From positions 35,001-99,000 of the forward strand of contig CAJNDS010002232.1 of NCBI GenBank assembly GCA_905221605.1: 64,000 bases of DNA, given 5' to 3'. The position numbers and the translations under genes were made by a program. The notes under the pieces are model-generated. The model ran no database searches and had not been told where the DNA came from. It saw nothing but the letters and a program-made list of their open reading frames with translations. Shown piece after piece: positions 1-10,259 of the stretch (positions are counted from its first letter, which is position 1; each line of letters starts with the position of its first letter). The stretch comes from Symbiodinium natans. Taxonomy: Eukaryota > Sar > Dinophyceae > Suessiales > Symbiodiniaceae.

Positions 1-10
1 GCCTTGAAGC

Positions 11-200
11 TTGAGGGGTTTGGGGGGTTTGGGGGGTTTGGGGGTTTGGGGGTTTGGGTTTTTTGGGGGGGGTTTAGGGCTTAGGGTTTTGGGGTTCCGG
101 TTTAGGGTTTGGGGTCTTTGAGGGGTTCGGGTTAGGGTTTAAAGCCTTGAGACTTGAGGGGTTTGGGGTTTTGCGGGTCTAGGGTTCAGGGTTTGCTTTT
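11..200 (+). repeat. Degenerate F block, G-rich
   Basis: Mixed GGGTTTG, GGGGTTT and TTTAGGG words; G runs up to eight. Confidence 0.85.
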
Positions 201-261
201 ATCTTCTCCCTCGGGTCTTGGGCTTTGGGGGGCTTTAGGGGGCTAAGGCGTCTTCGGACTT

Positions 262-369
262 CCCTAAACCCTAAACCCTAAACCCTGAACCCTAAGCCCT
301 GAACCCTAAGCCCTAAGCCCTAAACCCTAAACCCTAAACCCTAACCCCTAAACCCTACACCCTACACGC
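262..369 (-). repeat. R block
   Basis: CCCTAAA with CCCTGAA and CCCTAAG variants. Only about 60 bp from the preceding F-type block. Confidence 0.95.
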
Positions 370-462
370 TAAAACGTGACAGAGGGCTCGGAGGGCTCGG
401 AGAGCTTGGGTTGGGCAGTCGCGGGATTTCCGGGCCTTTCATGCTTGTGGGGTGACATGAAG

Positions 463-504
463 TAGGGTTTAGGGTTTAGGGTTTAGGGTTTAGGGTTTAG
501 GGGT
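463..504 (+). repeat. F block
   Basis: Six TTTAGGG units; non-telomeric to 950 apart from a family F element. Confidence 0.95.
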
Positions 505-718
505 ACTGCGGACTCGAGGTCGTGAAGCATAGCAAGGTGAGACAGCTTAGATTTGTACTAAGCACGGTTAGCAAGCACACAACATCAGGGTTTACGTTTC
601 TTGCATCCCCAAAAGGACGTGCAATATATACACTCACCAATGTTGAGAAGGAACCCTATATACACTCACCAATAACTGAAATACCAACCCCTGCTGTGCT
701 GAAGATCTTGAGGTCTTG
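505..718. other. Unassigned unique sequence
   Basis: Contains two nearby copies of TATACACTCACCAAT (about 627 and 659). A 66-codon plus frame exists but is not convincing. Confidence 0.4.
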
Positions 719-816
719 GTAGGCCAGTAACCGTAAAAGCATCAGGGCACCCTTTTTGGGGTTGGTTTACTGTTTAAGGGAACCTTGAACCAAAAGGGAA
801 AAGGTACCAAGGCTAA
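719..816. mobile_element. Family F MITE
   Basis: GTAGGCCAGTAAC left, GGTACCAAGGCTA right; GGGCACCCTTTTTGGGGTTG interior. Confidence 0.75.
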
Positions 817-1161
817 GGGCACTTAGGGTTAGGTGAGGGCTCTAGGAGAACAGGCCCCCTAACCAGAGAGGAGCCAAAACAAAAAAAACCATAAACCCCA
901 AAGCCCAAAACCAAAAAAAAAGACCTAAACGGTTTAGGCCCCAAGCCCCTACACCCCAAACCCTAAACCCGAATTAAACCCTAAACCCTAAACCCTACAG
1001 ACCAAAACCCCAAACCGCCAACATTCGGTACCAGAAGACAACGGGCCGAAGCCCATGCCCAGGCAGCCGCCCAGGTAGAATCCTCAGGAAAAAGAATGGT
1101 TAAGGGGCTTAAAGGGCGTCAAGCGCTTTAAGGGATTTAGGGGTTTAGGGTCAGGGTTCTT

Positions 1162-1292
1162 CTACTAGACCCAAGAGTAACCTAGGTATAAAAAAAGGGT
1201 GCCCGTTTTGTCTTAATTTAAAGAGGATTATAAGGGACCCTAAACCCTAAAAAAAGAGAATAAGGGCCCACTCCGGGCCCTCGTGTAAGTAG
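1162..1292. mobile_element. Family G MITE
   Basis: CTACTAGACCCAAGAGTAAC to GGGCCCACTCCGGGCCCTCG. Confidence 0.78.
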
Positions 1293-1620
1293 GGCATTTA
1301 AATTTAAGTAAGGTAACTGGGGACGGTAGTTAGGGGTCTTAAAGGATGTCAGAGGCGTTCCGGGTTTTAAGGGTTTTCAGGGATCTTTTGGTTTAGGGCT
1401 CTTCTAAGAAGGGCTTTAAGGGCTTCAAGCGCTTTAAGGGTTTTAAGGTTAAGTAAGGGAACTATGGTCGTAGCCGTATTCAGTGAAACACTAAGCCCTT
1501 AAACCCTGAAACCACATGCCCTCGACCCTACAAGCCTAAACCCTAATTGAGCACGAAACGCGGCCAGGGGTTTGGCGGGTGGGAGTCCGGTTACTTGAAA
1601 TCCCAAGAGCTTGAGGGGCT

Positions 1621-1717
1621 TAGGGCTTAGGGTTTAGGGTTTAGGGTTTGGGGTTTAGGGTTTAGGGTTCAGGGTTTAGGGTTTAGGGTTTCGGGTTTCG
1701 GGTTTCGGGTTTAGGGT
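1621..1717 (+). repeat. F block with TTTCGGG variants
   Basis: About thirteen heptamers; three consecutive TTTCGGG near the right end. Confidence 0.95.
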
Positions 1718-1944
1718 ACTTGAAGGTTCAAGGGTGCTTTGAAGTTGGGCTTAGAGTTTGCTACCCAACTTCGAACCCAGCTTCCCCGCACCCATGAAAC
1801 CTACTTCTTGATGGAGATGGGGGTTTAGGGTTTAGGGTTTAGGCTTTAGGCTTTAGGCTTTAGGGAAATTAGTGACCCCTTAACAAAAAAGGTCCCAAAT
1901 AGTAGGGTTTTTTGATAATCAGGACCCCAAGAAGGTACTCTAAA

Positions 1945-2053
1945 CTACTAATTGCTTGAGAGCCCCCACATATTTAAAACACATTCTTCCTTGTAAGGGC
2001 CGTTTAGGGTTTATTGTTATGGTTTGGGGGTGGTTCTTAAGCAAATGGTAGTA
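1945..2053. mobile_element. Family E MITE
   Basis: ACTACTAATTGCTTGAGAGC to GGTTCTTAAGCAAATGGTAG; a TTTAGGGTTTA sits in the interior. Confidence 0.82.
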
Positions 2054-2521
2054 ATTTCAGAACCCCCCCCCCAGATGATGAGATGATGGAGGGGGGGGTG
2101 TGGGATTTATGGCTTTGGTTTCAGCCCAGAGCTGCTTCTGAGGATGAGCCATGAAAGATGTCCTTGCAACGTTTAGGGCCTATTTAGGGTTTAGGGCTTA
2201 GTGTTTCGGGTTTTAAGGGACCCTGTGAGAAGATTCCAGGGAGCATCGTGGCCATCAAGACGATTCCGGTTGTGAAGGAATATTTGGTCAGGGTATTTCG
2301 GGGCCTCTATAAACCCTAAACCCTAAACCCTAGACCCTAAGCCGTAAGAACCCAAATCCTAAGCATTAAAGGCATGCCCCAAACCCCTTGAAACCCTACC
2401 CGGGAGAGTGCAGGGAAGGAGAAGGGAGGTACCAGAAGATGAAAGACCTGAAGTGGTATAGGGGCTGCTAGATTGCAAAATTCACCCCTAAACCCTAAAC
2501 CCTAAACCCCAAACCCCAAAC

Positions 2522-2626
2522 CGCTGAATCCGGACTTCCACTTCGGAGCAACGCCAGAGGCCCTCATGATCTTCGCCGAGGGGCGGGTGTTGTGGATAGA
2601 ACGCTGGAGTCCCTTCCTGAGCTCAG
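2522..2626. other. Exon-like island between R and F blocks
   Basis: 105 bp. Both strands are open: plus reads DFHFGATPEALMIFAEGRV, minus has CTCAG|G and CAGCG|GTTTGG sites. Coding likely, strand unresolved. Confidence 0.3.
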
Positions 2627-2678
2627 TTTAGGGTTTAGGGTTTAGGGTTCAGGGTTCAGGGTTTAGGGTTTAGGGTTT
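2627..2678 (+). repeat. F block
   Basis: Includes two TTCAGGG variants. Confidence 0.95.
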
Positions 2679-3002
2679 GCTTCAGAGGGTCTAAGCCCCC
2701 CTGAACAACTCGGGTTCATCCCTAAACCCAAAACCCGAAACCCGAAACCCTCTCGAAACTCCAAAAAGAGTACAGAAAGGCGGGGGGGGGGGGAGGGGCA
2801 TTTACGAGATTCATAACGAACCAAGGGGGTCAATATCACTTACAAGGGCTTCTTAGGGTTTAGGGTTTAGGGTCGAGGGCGTCTTTTTCGGCTTACTTGG
2901 GATCATTAAGCCCTTCTCTTGGGGAAAATGGGCCCCTTCCACCCTGGCCCGACCCAGGCTGTGACGAGGGCAACAGGGTTTAGGGCATACCCAGAGAGAA
3001 CG

Positions 3003-3118
3003 GTTTAGGGTTTAGGGTTTAGGGTTTAGGGTTTAGGGTTTAGGGTTTAGGGTTTAGGGTTTAGGGTTTAGGGTTTAGGGTTTAGGGTTTAGGGTTTAGG
3101 GTTTAGGGTTTAGGGTTT
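3003..3118 (+). repeat. F block, about 16 units
   Basis: Near-perfect TTTAGGG; one of the longer plus-oriented runs in the left half. Confidence 0.97.
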
Positions 3119-3158
3119 TGGCTAGGGCTCAGGGATTTTAGGGCTTAGGGCTTTGGGG

Positions 3159-3213
3159 TGTAACTGGATACTATTCTTTTGGACATGTCAAAAAAATAGT
3201 ATCCAGTTGCAAC
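3159..3213. repeat. Short palindrome
   Basis: Arms ACTGGATACTATT and AATAGTATCCAGT around a 20-bp loop with GGACATGTC. Single copy seen. Confidence 0.85.
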
Positions 3214-3371
3214 AAACCAGAGGGCTTTGGGGTGTTAGGGTGCGAGGGGTTTTTAGGGCTTCGTACGCTCAAAAAAGAAAGAATCTGAGGTAGCAAACAG
3301 CAAACCACTTCTCACAGCTGCAGATACCAAGACATCGGGCCAACCAAACGCTATCAACCCTCAACCCCTCC

Positions 3372-3485
3372 GCAGCCCAGCAACCATGTTATGCAGAATC
3401 AGGGCACCCTTTTCTGGGTTGGCGACTTGATAAGGGGAGCCCAGAGCCAAAAAATATAGGGCAAAAGGGTACCACTGGGCTACCA
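3372..3485. mobile_element. Family F MITE
   Basis: GCAGCCCAGCAACC to GGTACCACTGGGCTACCAA. Confidence 0.83.
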
Positions 3486-3568
3486 ACCCTAAACCCTAAA
3501 CCCTAAACCCTAAACCCTAAACCCTAAACCCTAAACCCTAAACCCTAAACCCGAAACCCTAAACCCAA
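3485..3568 (-). repeat. R block
   Basis: Twelve units, directly following a family F element whose GGGCTACCAA end merges with it. Confidence 0.96.
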
Positions 3569-3645
3569 AAACACGCGCCAAGAGTCTTGAGAAATGCGGA
3601 CTGCTCCAGTCCGCAAGCTACCTGGCACATCCCCCTTTATTGAAG

Positions 3646-3773
3646 TAGGGGATAGGATTAGGGGGGCCCTTGGGGATATAGACCCTCTGAATAAGGTCCC
3701 TGCTTAAGAGAGCCAGAAGAGGGTTAAGAAGGGATTCCCTTTTAAGGGTCCCCCTTATCCTACCTAGGATTTA
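3646..3773. mobile_element. Family B MITE, copy 1
   Basis: TAGGGGATAGGATTAGGGGG and GGGTCCCCCTTATCCTACCTA ends (shown in part); about 95% identical to copy 2 by eye. Confidence 0.92.
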
Positions 3774-3777
3774 AGGG

Positions 3778-4075
3778 TAGTTACATGGGCCCTTCATATG
3801 GTCCCTTACCTCCTTTAAAGGGGCGGAGGTTAGGGTTTAGGGTTGAGGGTTCAGGGTTTAAGTGTCAGGGTTTAGGGTTTAGGGTTTAGGGTTTAGGGTT
3901 TAGGGTTTAGGGTTTAGGGTTTAGGGTTTAGGGTTTAGAATTAGGGTTTCGGGCCCTTAATATGGTCCTTTACCTCCCTTAAGGACTCTGATGTATGGGT
4001 TGTATTTGGGATATAAGGTGTACATAAGGGGTACTTTTAAGGGCCTGTACTAAGGGACCATGCAACTACCCTTAG
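3778..4075. mobile_element. Family C MITE halves around an F block
   Basis: GGTAGTTACATGGGCCCTTC left, GGGACCATGCAACTACCC right. The GGTCCCTTACCTCC motif appears twice (3800, 3964), so this is a compound. Confidence 0.8.
3831..3950 (+). repeat. F block inside family C halves
   Basis: Preceded and followed by family C sequence (3778-3820, 3951-4075), so it interrupts or joins MITE copies. Confidence 0.95.
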
Positions 4076-4282
4076 ACCCCCGCCACAGAGCAGCCCCTAA
4101 GCAGCGCAGAGGTTTTGGGTTTTTCGGTTTGGGGTTTAGGGCCTGAGGTCAGGGTCTCGTCGCGTTCTATGTGGAACTGGAGCCGGGTGGTTGCGGAGGG
4201 AGGACATCATCAAAAGAATGGCCAGTAAACCCTACACCCTGACCCGAACCCCTAAACCCTGAACCCGAAACCCTAAACCCTT

Positions 4283-4619
4283 CGCTGCAAAAACTTCCCG
4301 AAGCACACTGGCCCTGCACTCTGTGTACCCTTCATGGGTACGTAGTTACAGCTGTGGCAGCAGAGCATACATAGCTAAAGCCCAAGACGGCGGCATCCCT
4401 TCCACCCCCCATATAGCATTTACTCCCATTGAAAAGGATCCCCTCCAAGAATTAGGTGCCCCAGAAAACCTCGAATCTGGGAAAGCTAGCTTCAACATTG
4501 CCTGGGGGCTACAACTTGGGGTTGGGGTCGCAGTACCACGCCCAGAAGCTTCATGTAAGCCTCCGAACGAACGCTAGACAAACCCAACGAAAACCCTGAA
4601 AACCCAAAAGGCCCAGAAA
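4283..4619 (+). other. Unassigned unique sequence
   Basis: An 84-codon frame at 4323-4577 is open, with natural-looking composition but no family or splice context recognised. Possibly one exon. Confidence 0.25.
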
Positions 4620-4793
4620 CCTAAACGCTAAACCCTAAACCCATCAACCCTCAACCCAAGAACCCCAAAACCATAATCCCTACACGCAAAAACCCAAACA
4701 CGAAAACCTAAACCATAAACCCTAAACCCTAAACCCTAGCCCTAAACCATAAACCCTGAACCCTAAACCCTATAAACCATAAACCCTAAACCC
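4620..4793 (-). repeat. Degenerate R block
   Basis: CCCTAAA mixed with CCATAAA, CCCTGAA and CCCGAAA. Confidence 0.85.
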
Positions 4794-4860
4794 AGAGCTG
4801 CGCCTGAACACCACCCGCCAGGCCCTGGAGCATGCGGGAAAGATAGATGCTCCTCGGCAT

Positions 4861-4980
4861 GGGGTTTAGGGTTTAGGTTGTAGGGTTTAGGGTTTAGGGT
4901 TTACGGTTTAAGGTTTAGGGTCGTTTTCGGGTTGAGGGGTTTGGGATATCGGGGTTTCAGGGTGTAGGGTTTTTTGGGGG
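4861..4980 (+). repeat. F block, degenerate to the right
   Basis: Follows a 67-bp island that reads LRLNTTRQALEHAGKIDAP on the plus strand. Confidence 0.88.
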
Positions 4981-5088
4981 TTCCTATTGCAACACAGAGC
5001 CCAAATGTTTTCAGGGTACCCAAATCCGCGGCCACAATTCTGAGGGCTGCCCCGGCAAGTCTCACCAAAGTCATGACCCGTTACGGTG

Positions 5089-5307
5089 CCCCTAAACCCT
5101 AAACCCTAAACCCTAAACCCTAAACCCTAAACCCTAAACCCTAAACCCTAAACCCTAAACCCTAAACCCTAAACCCTAAACCCTAAACCCTAAACCCTAA
5201 ACCCTAAACCCGGCCTAAACCCTAAACCGTAAACCCTAAACCCTAAACCCTAAACCCTAAACCCTAAACCCTAAACCCTAAACCCTAAACCCTAAACCCT
5301 AAACCCG
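5089..5307 (-). repeat. Long R block, about 31 units
   Basis: Near-perfect CCCTAAA with one break near 5211. Confidence 0.98.
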
Positions 5308-5499
5308 CCCGCCCCCCCTCAAAGCTCTATTGGGGTAGGCGGGCGCAGTCGAGCGCTCAGCGAGACCACGGCAGGCTCTGCTGGGCTGCAGAGCCTGCCA
5401 GGCACACCCCTGAGAGGGTCGCCTAGCTAGAGTCGCCTAGCATTGTCACAGATATATTGTATTACCCTAAAATTTTGGGGGGGAATCCTTTGCCTTTAA

Positions 5500-6005
5500 A
5501 ACTGGCTCCTGGGCCTGGAGGCCCCTGAAAGCCCCTGGAGGCCCCTGGAGGCCCTTGGAGGCCTCTGCTGGAGGTCCGCTGAGGGCCCTGGAGGCCCCTG
5601 CAGACCCTGGAGGCCCCTGGAGGCTCCTGGAACCTGAAGCCCCTGAAGGAGGCCCCGGCCCCTGAAGGCCCCTGAGGCCCTGCGCAGGCAGGCCCTGAAA
5701 GGCTCGAGGCCCCCTGAGGCTGGAGGCTCGTGGAGACCTTAGAGGTCGAGGCGCCTCGATTCCTGAACATCCTGCAGGCCCTGTGGAGGTTCCTGAGACC
5801 CCTTGAAAATTCCTGCAAAGCTCGGATGTGGAGGTCCCTAAAGACGCCTGGAGGCCCCTGGAGGCCCTGGGCCCCGGAAACCGTGAAGGGTCGTGGAGGC
5901 CCCTTTTTTTTTTTTCCCTTGAAGGCCCCTGCAAGCCCGTGAGGTTCCTGGAGAGGCCCTTCAACCCTTTGGAGGTCTTTGGAGACCCTTGGAGGCCCCT
6001 GCTGG
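5500..6005 (+). repeat. GC-rich minisatellite GGAGGCCCCT
   Basis: Degenerate 9-12 bp units of CTGGAGGCCC type, with a run of T at 5904-5914. In the reverse frame it yields collagen-like Gly-Pro triplets, a by-product of the repeat. Confidence 0.85.
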
Positions 6006-6109
6006 CCCGTCCTTTGTCTTGGCCCCAAATAAGCCCCAGGCCGCAACCTATTCACGCCTCCTTTGCCTTATGGCCCCAGGCTGCAACCTACTCACGCTTG
6101 AGTTTTTCT

Positions 6110-6335
6110 ATGAGAAGGCCCTTCGGCCCAGACCGTCCCCTTCGCAAAAACCTAAAAGGGGATCCTTAGCCTTATGGCCTCCCAAGTGATCCCCAATCGG
6201 CAATTGCGAGGGTCCTTCGGCCCAGACCCCCCTTCGCACAAACCTTCTGGTCCCAGGTGACCCAGCGTTCATGCCCAGATATTTGCTATGAGAGGGCCCT
6301 TCGGCCCAGACCGTCCCCTGCGCAAAAACCTGGGG
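6110..6335 (+). repeat. Three copies of a 33-bp unit
   Basis: CCCTTCGGCCCAGACCGTCC followed by a CGCAAAAACCT end occurs near 6118, 6208 and 6297, the first and third preceded by TATGAGA. Period about 90 bp. Confidence 0.8.
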
Positions 6336-6347
6336 GGGGGGGGGTCC

Positions 6348-6911
6348 TTAGCCAATCGCAAATGTCCCAAGCACTCTCAGTCTTTCCTCTGAACTGTTCG
6401 ATGTTTGAGTTGTGAATGGTTGGCTTGGCTTGGGCTGGCTCCGGTTGGGTTCGCAATGAGTTGTGATTGGGTGGCCTTGGGGTGGGCATGTCTTCACACT
6501 ATTGCGTTCAGCTGACCCGTGCTACACCCTAAACCCTAAACCCTAAACCCTAACCCTAAACCCTAAACCCTAAACTCCGCTTCATCACCACGCTCACCGG
6601 GATCAGCAGTCTTCTGGACCATGCGGTTCCAAAGGAAATCCTGCCTGCGCAGGCCCGTAGCCCAGGCGCTGCAGACGCTTCGGTGCCGGCAGCATCTAGG
6701 GTTTAGGGTTTAGGGTTTAGGGTTTAGGGTTTAGGGTTTAGGGTTTAGGGTTTAGGGTTTAGGGTTTAGGGTTTAGGGTTTAGGGCTTGCTTCAAAGTAG
6801 GGCTTGGTTTGGGCTGAGCCAAGCGATGCCGTGTGCCTGGCTTTCGTTTACTTGCAGATTGCGGCATTCAACGCTAGCTTTGCGGGGGCTGGGTGTTTGG
6901 GGAGGTCGAAC
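6348..6911 (-). CDS. 3' end of a multi-exon gene (model B)
   Basis: Three minus-strand exons join in phase to a stop: 6911-6852, 6695-6576 and 6498-6348 (TAA at 6350-6348). Sites are TTTCAG|GTTCG, GCAA|GTAAAC, CCCTAG|ATGCTG, GCGGA|GTTTAGG and CAATAG|TGTG. The translated parts include FDLPKHPAPAKLALNAAIC, then RRQDFLWNRMVQKTADPGER and a Ser/Thr/Pro-rich tail ending RVLGTFAIG. Intron 1 (6851-6696) carries a twelve-unit telomeric block ending exactly at the acceptor; intron 2 starts with one. A further upstream exon is likely at about 7884-7833. The last exon is the least certain because its composition is low in complexity. Family not recognised. Confidence 0.55.
6526..6574 (-). repeat. R block, intronic in model B
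   Basis: Seven units. On the minus strand it starts GTTTAGGG right after exon sequence. Confidence 0.96.
6697..6786 (+). repeat. F block, intronic in model B
   Basis: Twelve units; on the minus strand it ends CCCTAG at the inferred acceptor. Confidence 0.97.
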
Positions 6912-7017
6912 CTGAAACCCAGAAGCCCTAAGCCCGGCACCCTAACATTCAAAACATAAAAGCCTAAAACTCTAAACCCTATGAACCCTTAAACCCTTAA
7001 ACCCTAACCCCCTTCAT

Positions 7018-7212
7018 CCCTTCAACCCTTGAACCCTTGAACCCTTAACCCCTCAAACCCTTCAACCCTTGAACCCTTGAACCCTTCTTGAACCTTCTTG
7101 AACCCTTGAACCCTTGAACCCTTGAACCCTTGAACCCTTGAGCCCTTGAGCCCTCTTTGTACCCTGGAACCCATGAACCCTTGTACCCTTGAACCCTTGA
7201 ATCCTTGAACCC
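7018..7212 (-). repeat. 8-bp variant array AACCCTTG
   Basis: Octamer array with AAACCCTT and GAGCCCTT variants. Confidence 0.93.
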
Positions 7213-7503
7213 CAATCCGAGCACCTGTTGAATTAATACCCCCACATTTACAGAGTTTTTTCGTCCGGAAGCCCGCCGGAAGACTACTTTCCATTAGGGG
7301 GGGGGGTTTAAGTTTTCGTATGGGGAAAACCCACCACACTTAAAGAAAGTCTTTTCGGGGGGTTTCCAAAATCTGTCGGCAGGCTTCTTGTTTTGGTTGC
7401 TGAGCTGCGAAGCTACAGCACCTCGGGGGATCTGCAGCCTATACAGGGCCATGGTCCAACTATTGCGGAACCCTGCCTTTCTAATTAAACAGGTGCTCGG
7501 ATT
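7213..7503. mobile_element. Inverted-repeat element, 290 bp
   Basis: Termini AATCCGAGCACCTGTTGAAT and ATTAAACAGGTGCTCGGATT are imperfect inverted repeats. The interior has a G run at 7298-7306 and a partial inner palindrome (CCCACATTTACAG / TTAAAG type). Non-autonomous; no transposase frame. Confidence 0.7.
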
Positions 7504-7817
7504 AAAACCCAACAACCCGAAAACCCATAAGACCCAAAACCCTACAACCTCCAAACCCCACACCCCCAAAACCCCAAAACCCAAACCCTAAACGCGAAAC
7601 CCTCAAACCCTGAAACGCAAACCCTCCAAACACTGCCCCCCCCCCCCCCCCCCCCAAAAAACCGCAAACCGCAAACCCTAGACTCTAAACCCAAACCTCA
7701 AACCCTCCAAACCTTACCTCCCCCAAAACCCTAAACCCTAACCCCAAAAGGCCCTCAACCCTGACTAACCCTCAATCCTAAACCCTAAACCCTAAACCCT
7801 AAACCTAAAACCCTAAG
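7504..7817 (-). repeat. Degenerate R block with poly-C
   Basis: Highly variable CCCNAAA words, about 20 C at 7636-7655, canonical only at 7781-7817. Confidence 0.88.
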
Positions 7818-7832
7818 TGTTTTGGAAGACCC

Positions 7833-7884
7833 CTGGGCCGCCGCACATGAAGTACGTCTCACCCCCTGCTTCGGTGTAGACCTT
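7833..7884 (-). CDS. Exon-like island upstream of model B
   Basis: Minus-strand frame reads VYTEAGGETYFMCGGPG between AG (GACAAG|GTC) and GGG|GTCTTC. Sits between R block to 7817 and F block from 7892. Its phase does not directly match the first exon of model B, so another exon or site is missing. Confidence 0.38.
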
Positions 7885-7891
7885 GTCTAGC

Positions 7892-8110
7892 GTTTAGGGT
7901 GTTGAGTGGTTTCAGGGGTTTAGGGTTTAAGGGGTTAAGGGGTTTAGGGGTTTAGGGGTTTAGGGGTTTAGGGGTTTAGGGGTTTAGGGTTTAGGGTTTA
8001 GGGTTTGAGGGACTTGAGGGTTTGAGGGACTTGAGGGTTTTAGGTGGTTTGAGGGGCTTGAGGGGTTCAGGGGGTGTTGAGGGGCTTGAGGGGTCTGAGG
8101 GGTTTGAAGA
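7892..8110 (+). repeat. F block shifting to TTTAGGGG and TTGAGGG
   Basis: Contains seven TTTAGGGG octamers at 7939-7988, then degenerates. Confidence 0.9.
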
Positions 8111-8429
8111 CTTGAAGGTTGAGAGTTTAGGGCTTTAGAGCTTCAGGGTGTTAAGGTTCAGGCTTGAGGTTGGAAGGTGGGGGGGGGGGGGTGGGGGGGG
8201 AAGGGGTTGTTCAGGGGTTTGCAGATTTGAAGGTGGAGGGTGCAGGGCTTCAGGGTTTAGGTTTTAGATGCAGGTTGTTAACCTTTTGCCTTTTTGGGCA
8301 AGGAACCCTGTCAAGCAAAAGGTTCACTGCTTTGTGAGAGCCGTTTAGGGTTTAGGCGTCAGGGCTTAGCCGCTTCGCGTTTAGGACCAACAGAACGGGA
8401 CCCTGATTTGGAACAGTCCCCCCAAGAAA

Positions 8430-8540
8430 CTAGACCCAGGAGTATCCTAGGAGTAAACAGGACACCCTTTTTGGTTTTAAGGGAATTTTAAGGGGACCCC
8501 AACCCGAAAAACGGAAACAAGGGCCTACTCCAGGTCCTAC
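8430..8540. mobile_element. Family G MITE
   Basis: CTAGACCCAGGAGTATCCTA to GGGCCTACTCCAGGTCCTAC. Confidence 0.85.
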
Positions 8541-8660
8541 TTGGAGGTTCATGGTACTTATTAACCTATTGTAACTGTACTTAAAACTGCACTTGTAACC
8601 ATATTCTGGCACTTGAGGGGGCTTAGAAGTGACTTATAAGTACAGTCATAACTGATTCCT
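8537..8660. mobile_element. Family A MITE, right end eroded
   Basis: CTACTTGGAGGTTCATGGTA at left; interior TAACTGTACTT matches the 48811 copy. Left end overlaps a family G copy. Confidence 0.8.
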
Positions 8661-8701
8661 AAACCCTAAACCCTAAACCCTAATAGGGTTCATATGAGTA
8701 C

Positions 8702-8771
8702 CAGTAGAAGATGTTGCCAAGCAGCATGCAGAAGGCTCAGAACGCCAAATGCCAGCGCTGCCAACACTTGC
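8702..8771 (-). CDS. Isolated exon-like island, hydrophobic helix
   Basis: Minus-strand frame with CTCTAG|G acceptor and CTACTG|GTACTC donor. It encodes a strongly hydrophobic stretch (VLAALAFGVLSLLHAAW), as expected of a membrane helix. Bounded by R block 8658-8683 and F block from 8787. Confidence 0.4.
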
Positions 8772-8797
8772 CTAGAGTTGGGGACGTTTAGGGTTTA

Positions 8798-8895
8798 GGA
8801 TTCTTAGGAATCTTAGGAATCTTAGGATTCTTAGGAATCTTAGGATTCTTAGGATTCTTAGGAATCTTAGGATTCTTAGGATGCTTAGGCTTCTT
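8798..8895 (+). repeat. 9-bp satellite GGAWTCTTA
   Basis: Ten units alternating GGAATCTTA and GGATTCTTA; begins from a TTTAGGG pair. Confidence 0.93.
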
Positions 8896-9279
8896 CAGGG
8901 CTCAGGGCTCGTGAGGGTTGATGATGCCGTATGGTGAGTCCTGTAACTCCACTGCCTGATGACCAGATGTTCGACGGTCCCTTGTGAGGTCTGAGGTATC
9001 GAGGCTATCGGAGCTTTTTAAAATTCTGCGCCTCGAAGCCTAAAGCACTCCTAGCTAGGACTTTTAGGGTGTGGACTTCAGAGTTTAGGGTTTAGGCCTT
9101 TGAATCAAAATCCTCATTTGTGGGACGTTTTCTGACACGGAGGCCTGTTTTGCAAGGAGTTCGACCAACCGTGTACTCAAAGCACAAACTTAAGGGGGTT
9201 GAGGTTCCCTAGTCCCTAAATCCTAAACCCTAAACTCCAGGCCCTTCAACCCTATAGGGCTTGGCTAGCAGAAGGAAGG

Positions 9280-9373
9280 CTACTGTTTGCTTAAGAACCC
9301 CCCAAAATACAATATAATAATCCCTATACTGCCCTCATAAGGAAGAATAATGCAGGTTCTTAAGCGAATAGCA
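9280..9373. mobile_element. Family E MITE
   Basis: CTACTGTTTGCTTAAGAACC to GGTTCTTAAGCGAATAGCA; interior ATCCCTATACTGCCCTCATA. Confidence 0.88.
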
Positions 9374-9483
9374 AGCTTCTTGCAATTGTCTAGATGTGAG
9401 CCTCAGTAAACACATGCATGCTGCAGGGACGATCTCAGACCTGTAGAGAAGTTCCTCTTGGAAGGTTTGCCGTAGGAACGCGT

Positions 9484-9604
9484 ACCCTAAACCCTAAACC
9501 CTAAACCCTAAAGCCTAAAGCCTAAAGCCTAAAGCCTAAAGCCTAAAGCCTAAAGCCTAAAGCCTAAAGCCTAAAGCCTGAAGCCTAAAGCCTAAAGCCT
9601 AAAC
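9484..9604 (-). repeat. R block converting to AAAGCCT
   Basis: Four CCCTAAA units, then thirteen GCCTAAA units with one GCCTGAA. A single substitution spread along the array. Confidence 0.97.
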
Positions 9605-9816
9605 GGCTCAACGACAGCTTGCATTTCCCAGTGACAAAGCGAAGGACCCCACAAAGAACTCGTAGCCTCAGGTGGCGCTGCGAATGGGCCACGGGCTGCA
9701 TCCCACATCCTACCAACGACTGCTTTTCTTGCTTCCTTAGAAGTCACGCGAGAATGAAGCGAATAGCGTGCCCACTAACGACAGGAAAAAACAAAGGGAA
9801 CTTTTGGATGGACGGT
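9605..9816 (+). other. Unique island
   Basis: 212 bp without repeats between R/AAAGCCT and F blocks; open plus frame from 9619 continues into the F block. May be an exon; nothing recognised. Confidence 0.25.
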
Positions 9817-10142
9817 TTAGGGTTTAGGGTGTTTAGGGTTAGGGTTTAGGGATTAACACGGGCTAGAGATAAAGAGTCTGTTGCACAGGCGGCTCGCGTT
9901 CTCGAGCTGTTTCCAACCAAAAAAGGCTTACGCACACAGTTTCTGTTGCACGAAATGCGGCCAGCGTACCCTAGGGTTCATGCACTTGGACTGGGGTTCC
10001 TACATAGAAGCTTGAGGGACCAAGTATGTACTATGTACCCACATAGACTCATGGACCCAAAGGGATAATCGCCAACATGTGCAAAATCCCAGTTCAACAG
10101 ACGTCCGAAGACGTCAACAAAGATTTCGGGTTCTAAGCTTTG

Positions 10143-10195
10143 AGGGTTTAGGGTTTAGGGTTCAGGGCGTACGGTTTAGGGCTTAGGGCTTAGGA
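10143..10195 (+). repeat. F block
   Basis: TTTAGGG with GCTTAGG and TTCAGGG variants. Confidence 0.9.
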
Positions 10196-10259
10196 ATCCC
10201 TAAGCCACAGACTACCCTAACCCTAAAACCTAAATTGACCCTAACCCGAAACCCCGACG

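Noticed and set aside
1-250. True chromosome end
   Set aside because: Blocks occur in both orientations throughout the window, and neither edge has a long uniform outward array.
5462-6055. 197-codon minus frame with collagen-like Gly-Pro-Pro triplets
   Set aside because: It is produced by the GGAGGCCCCT minisatellite; two other frames over the same bases are equally open and repetitive.
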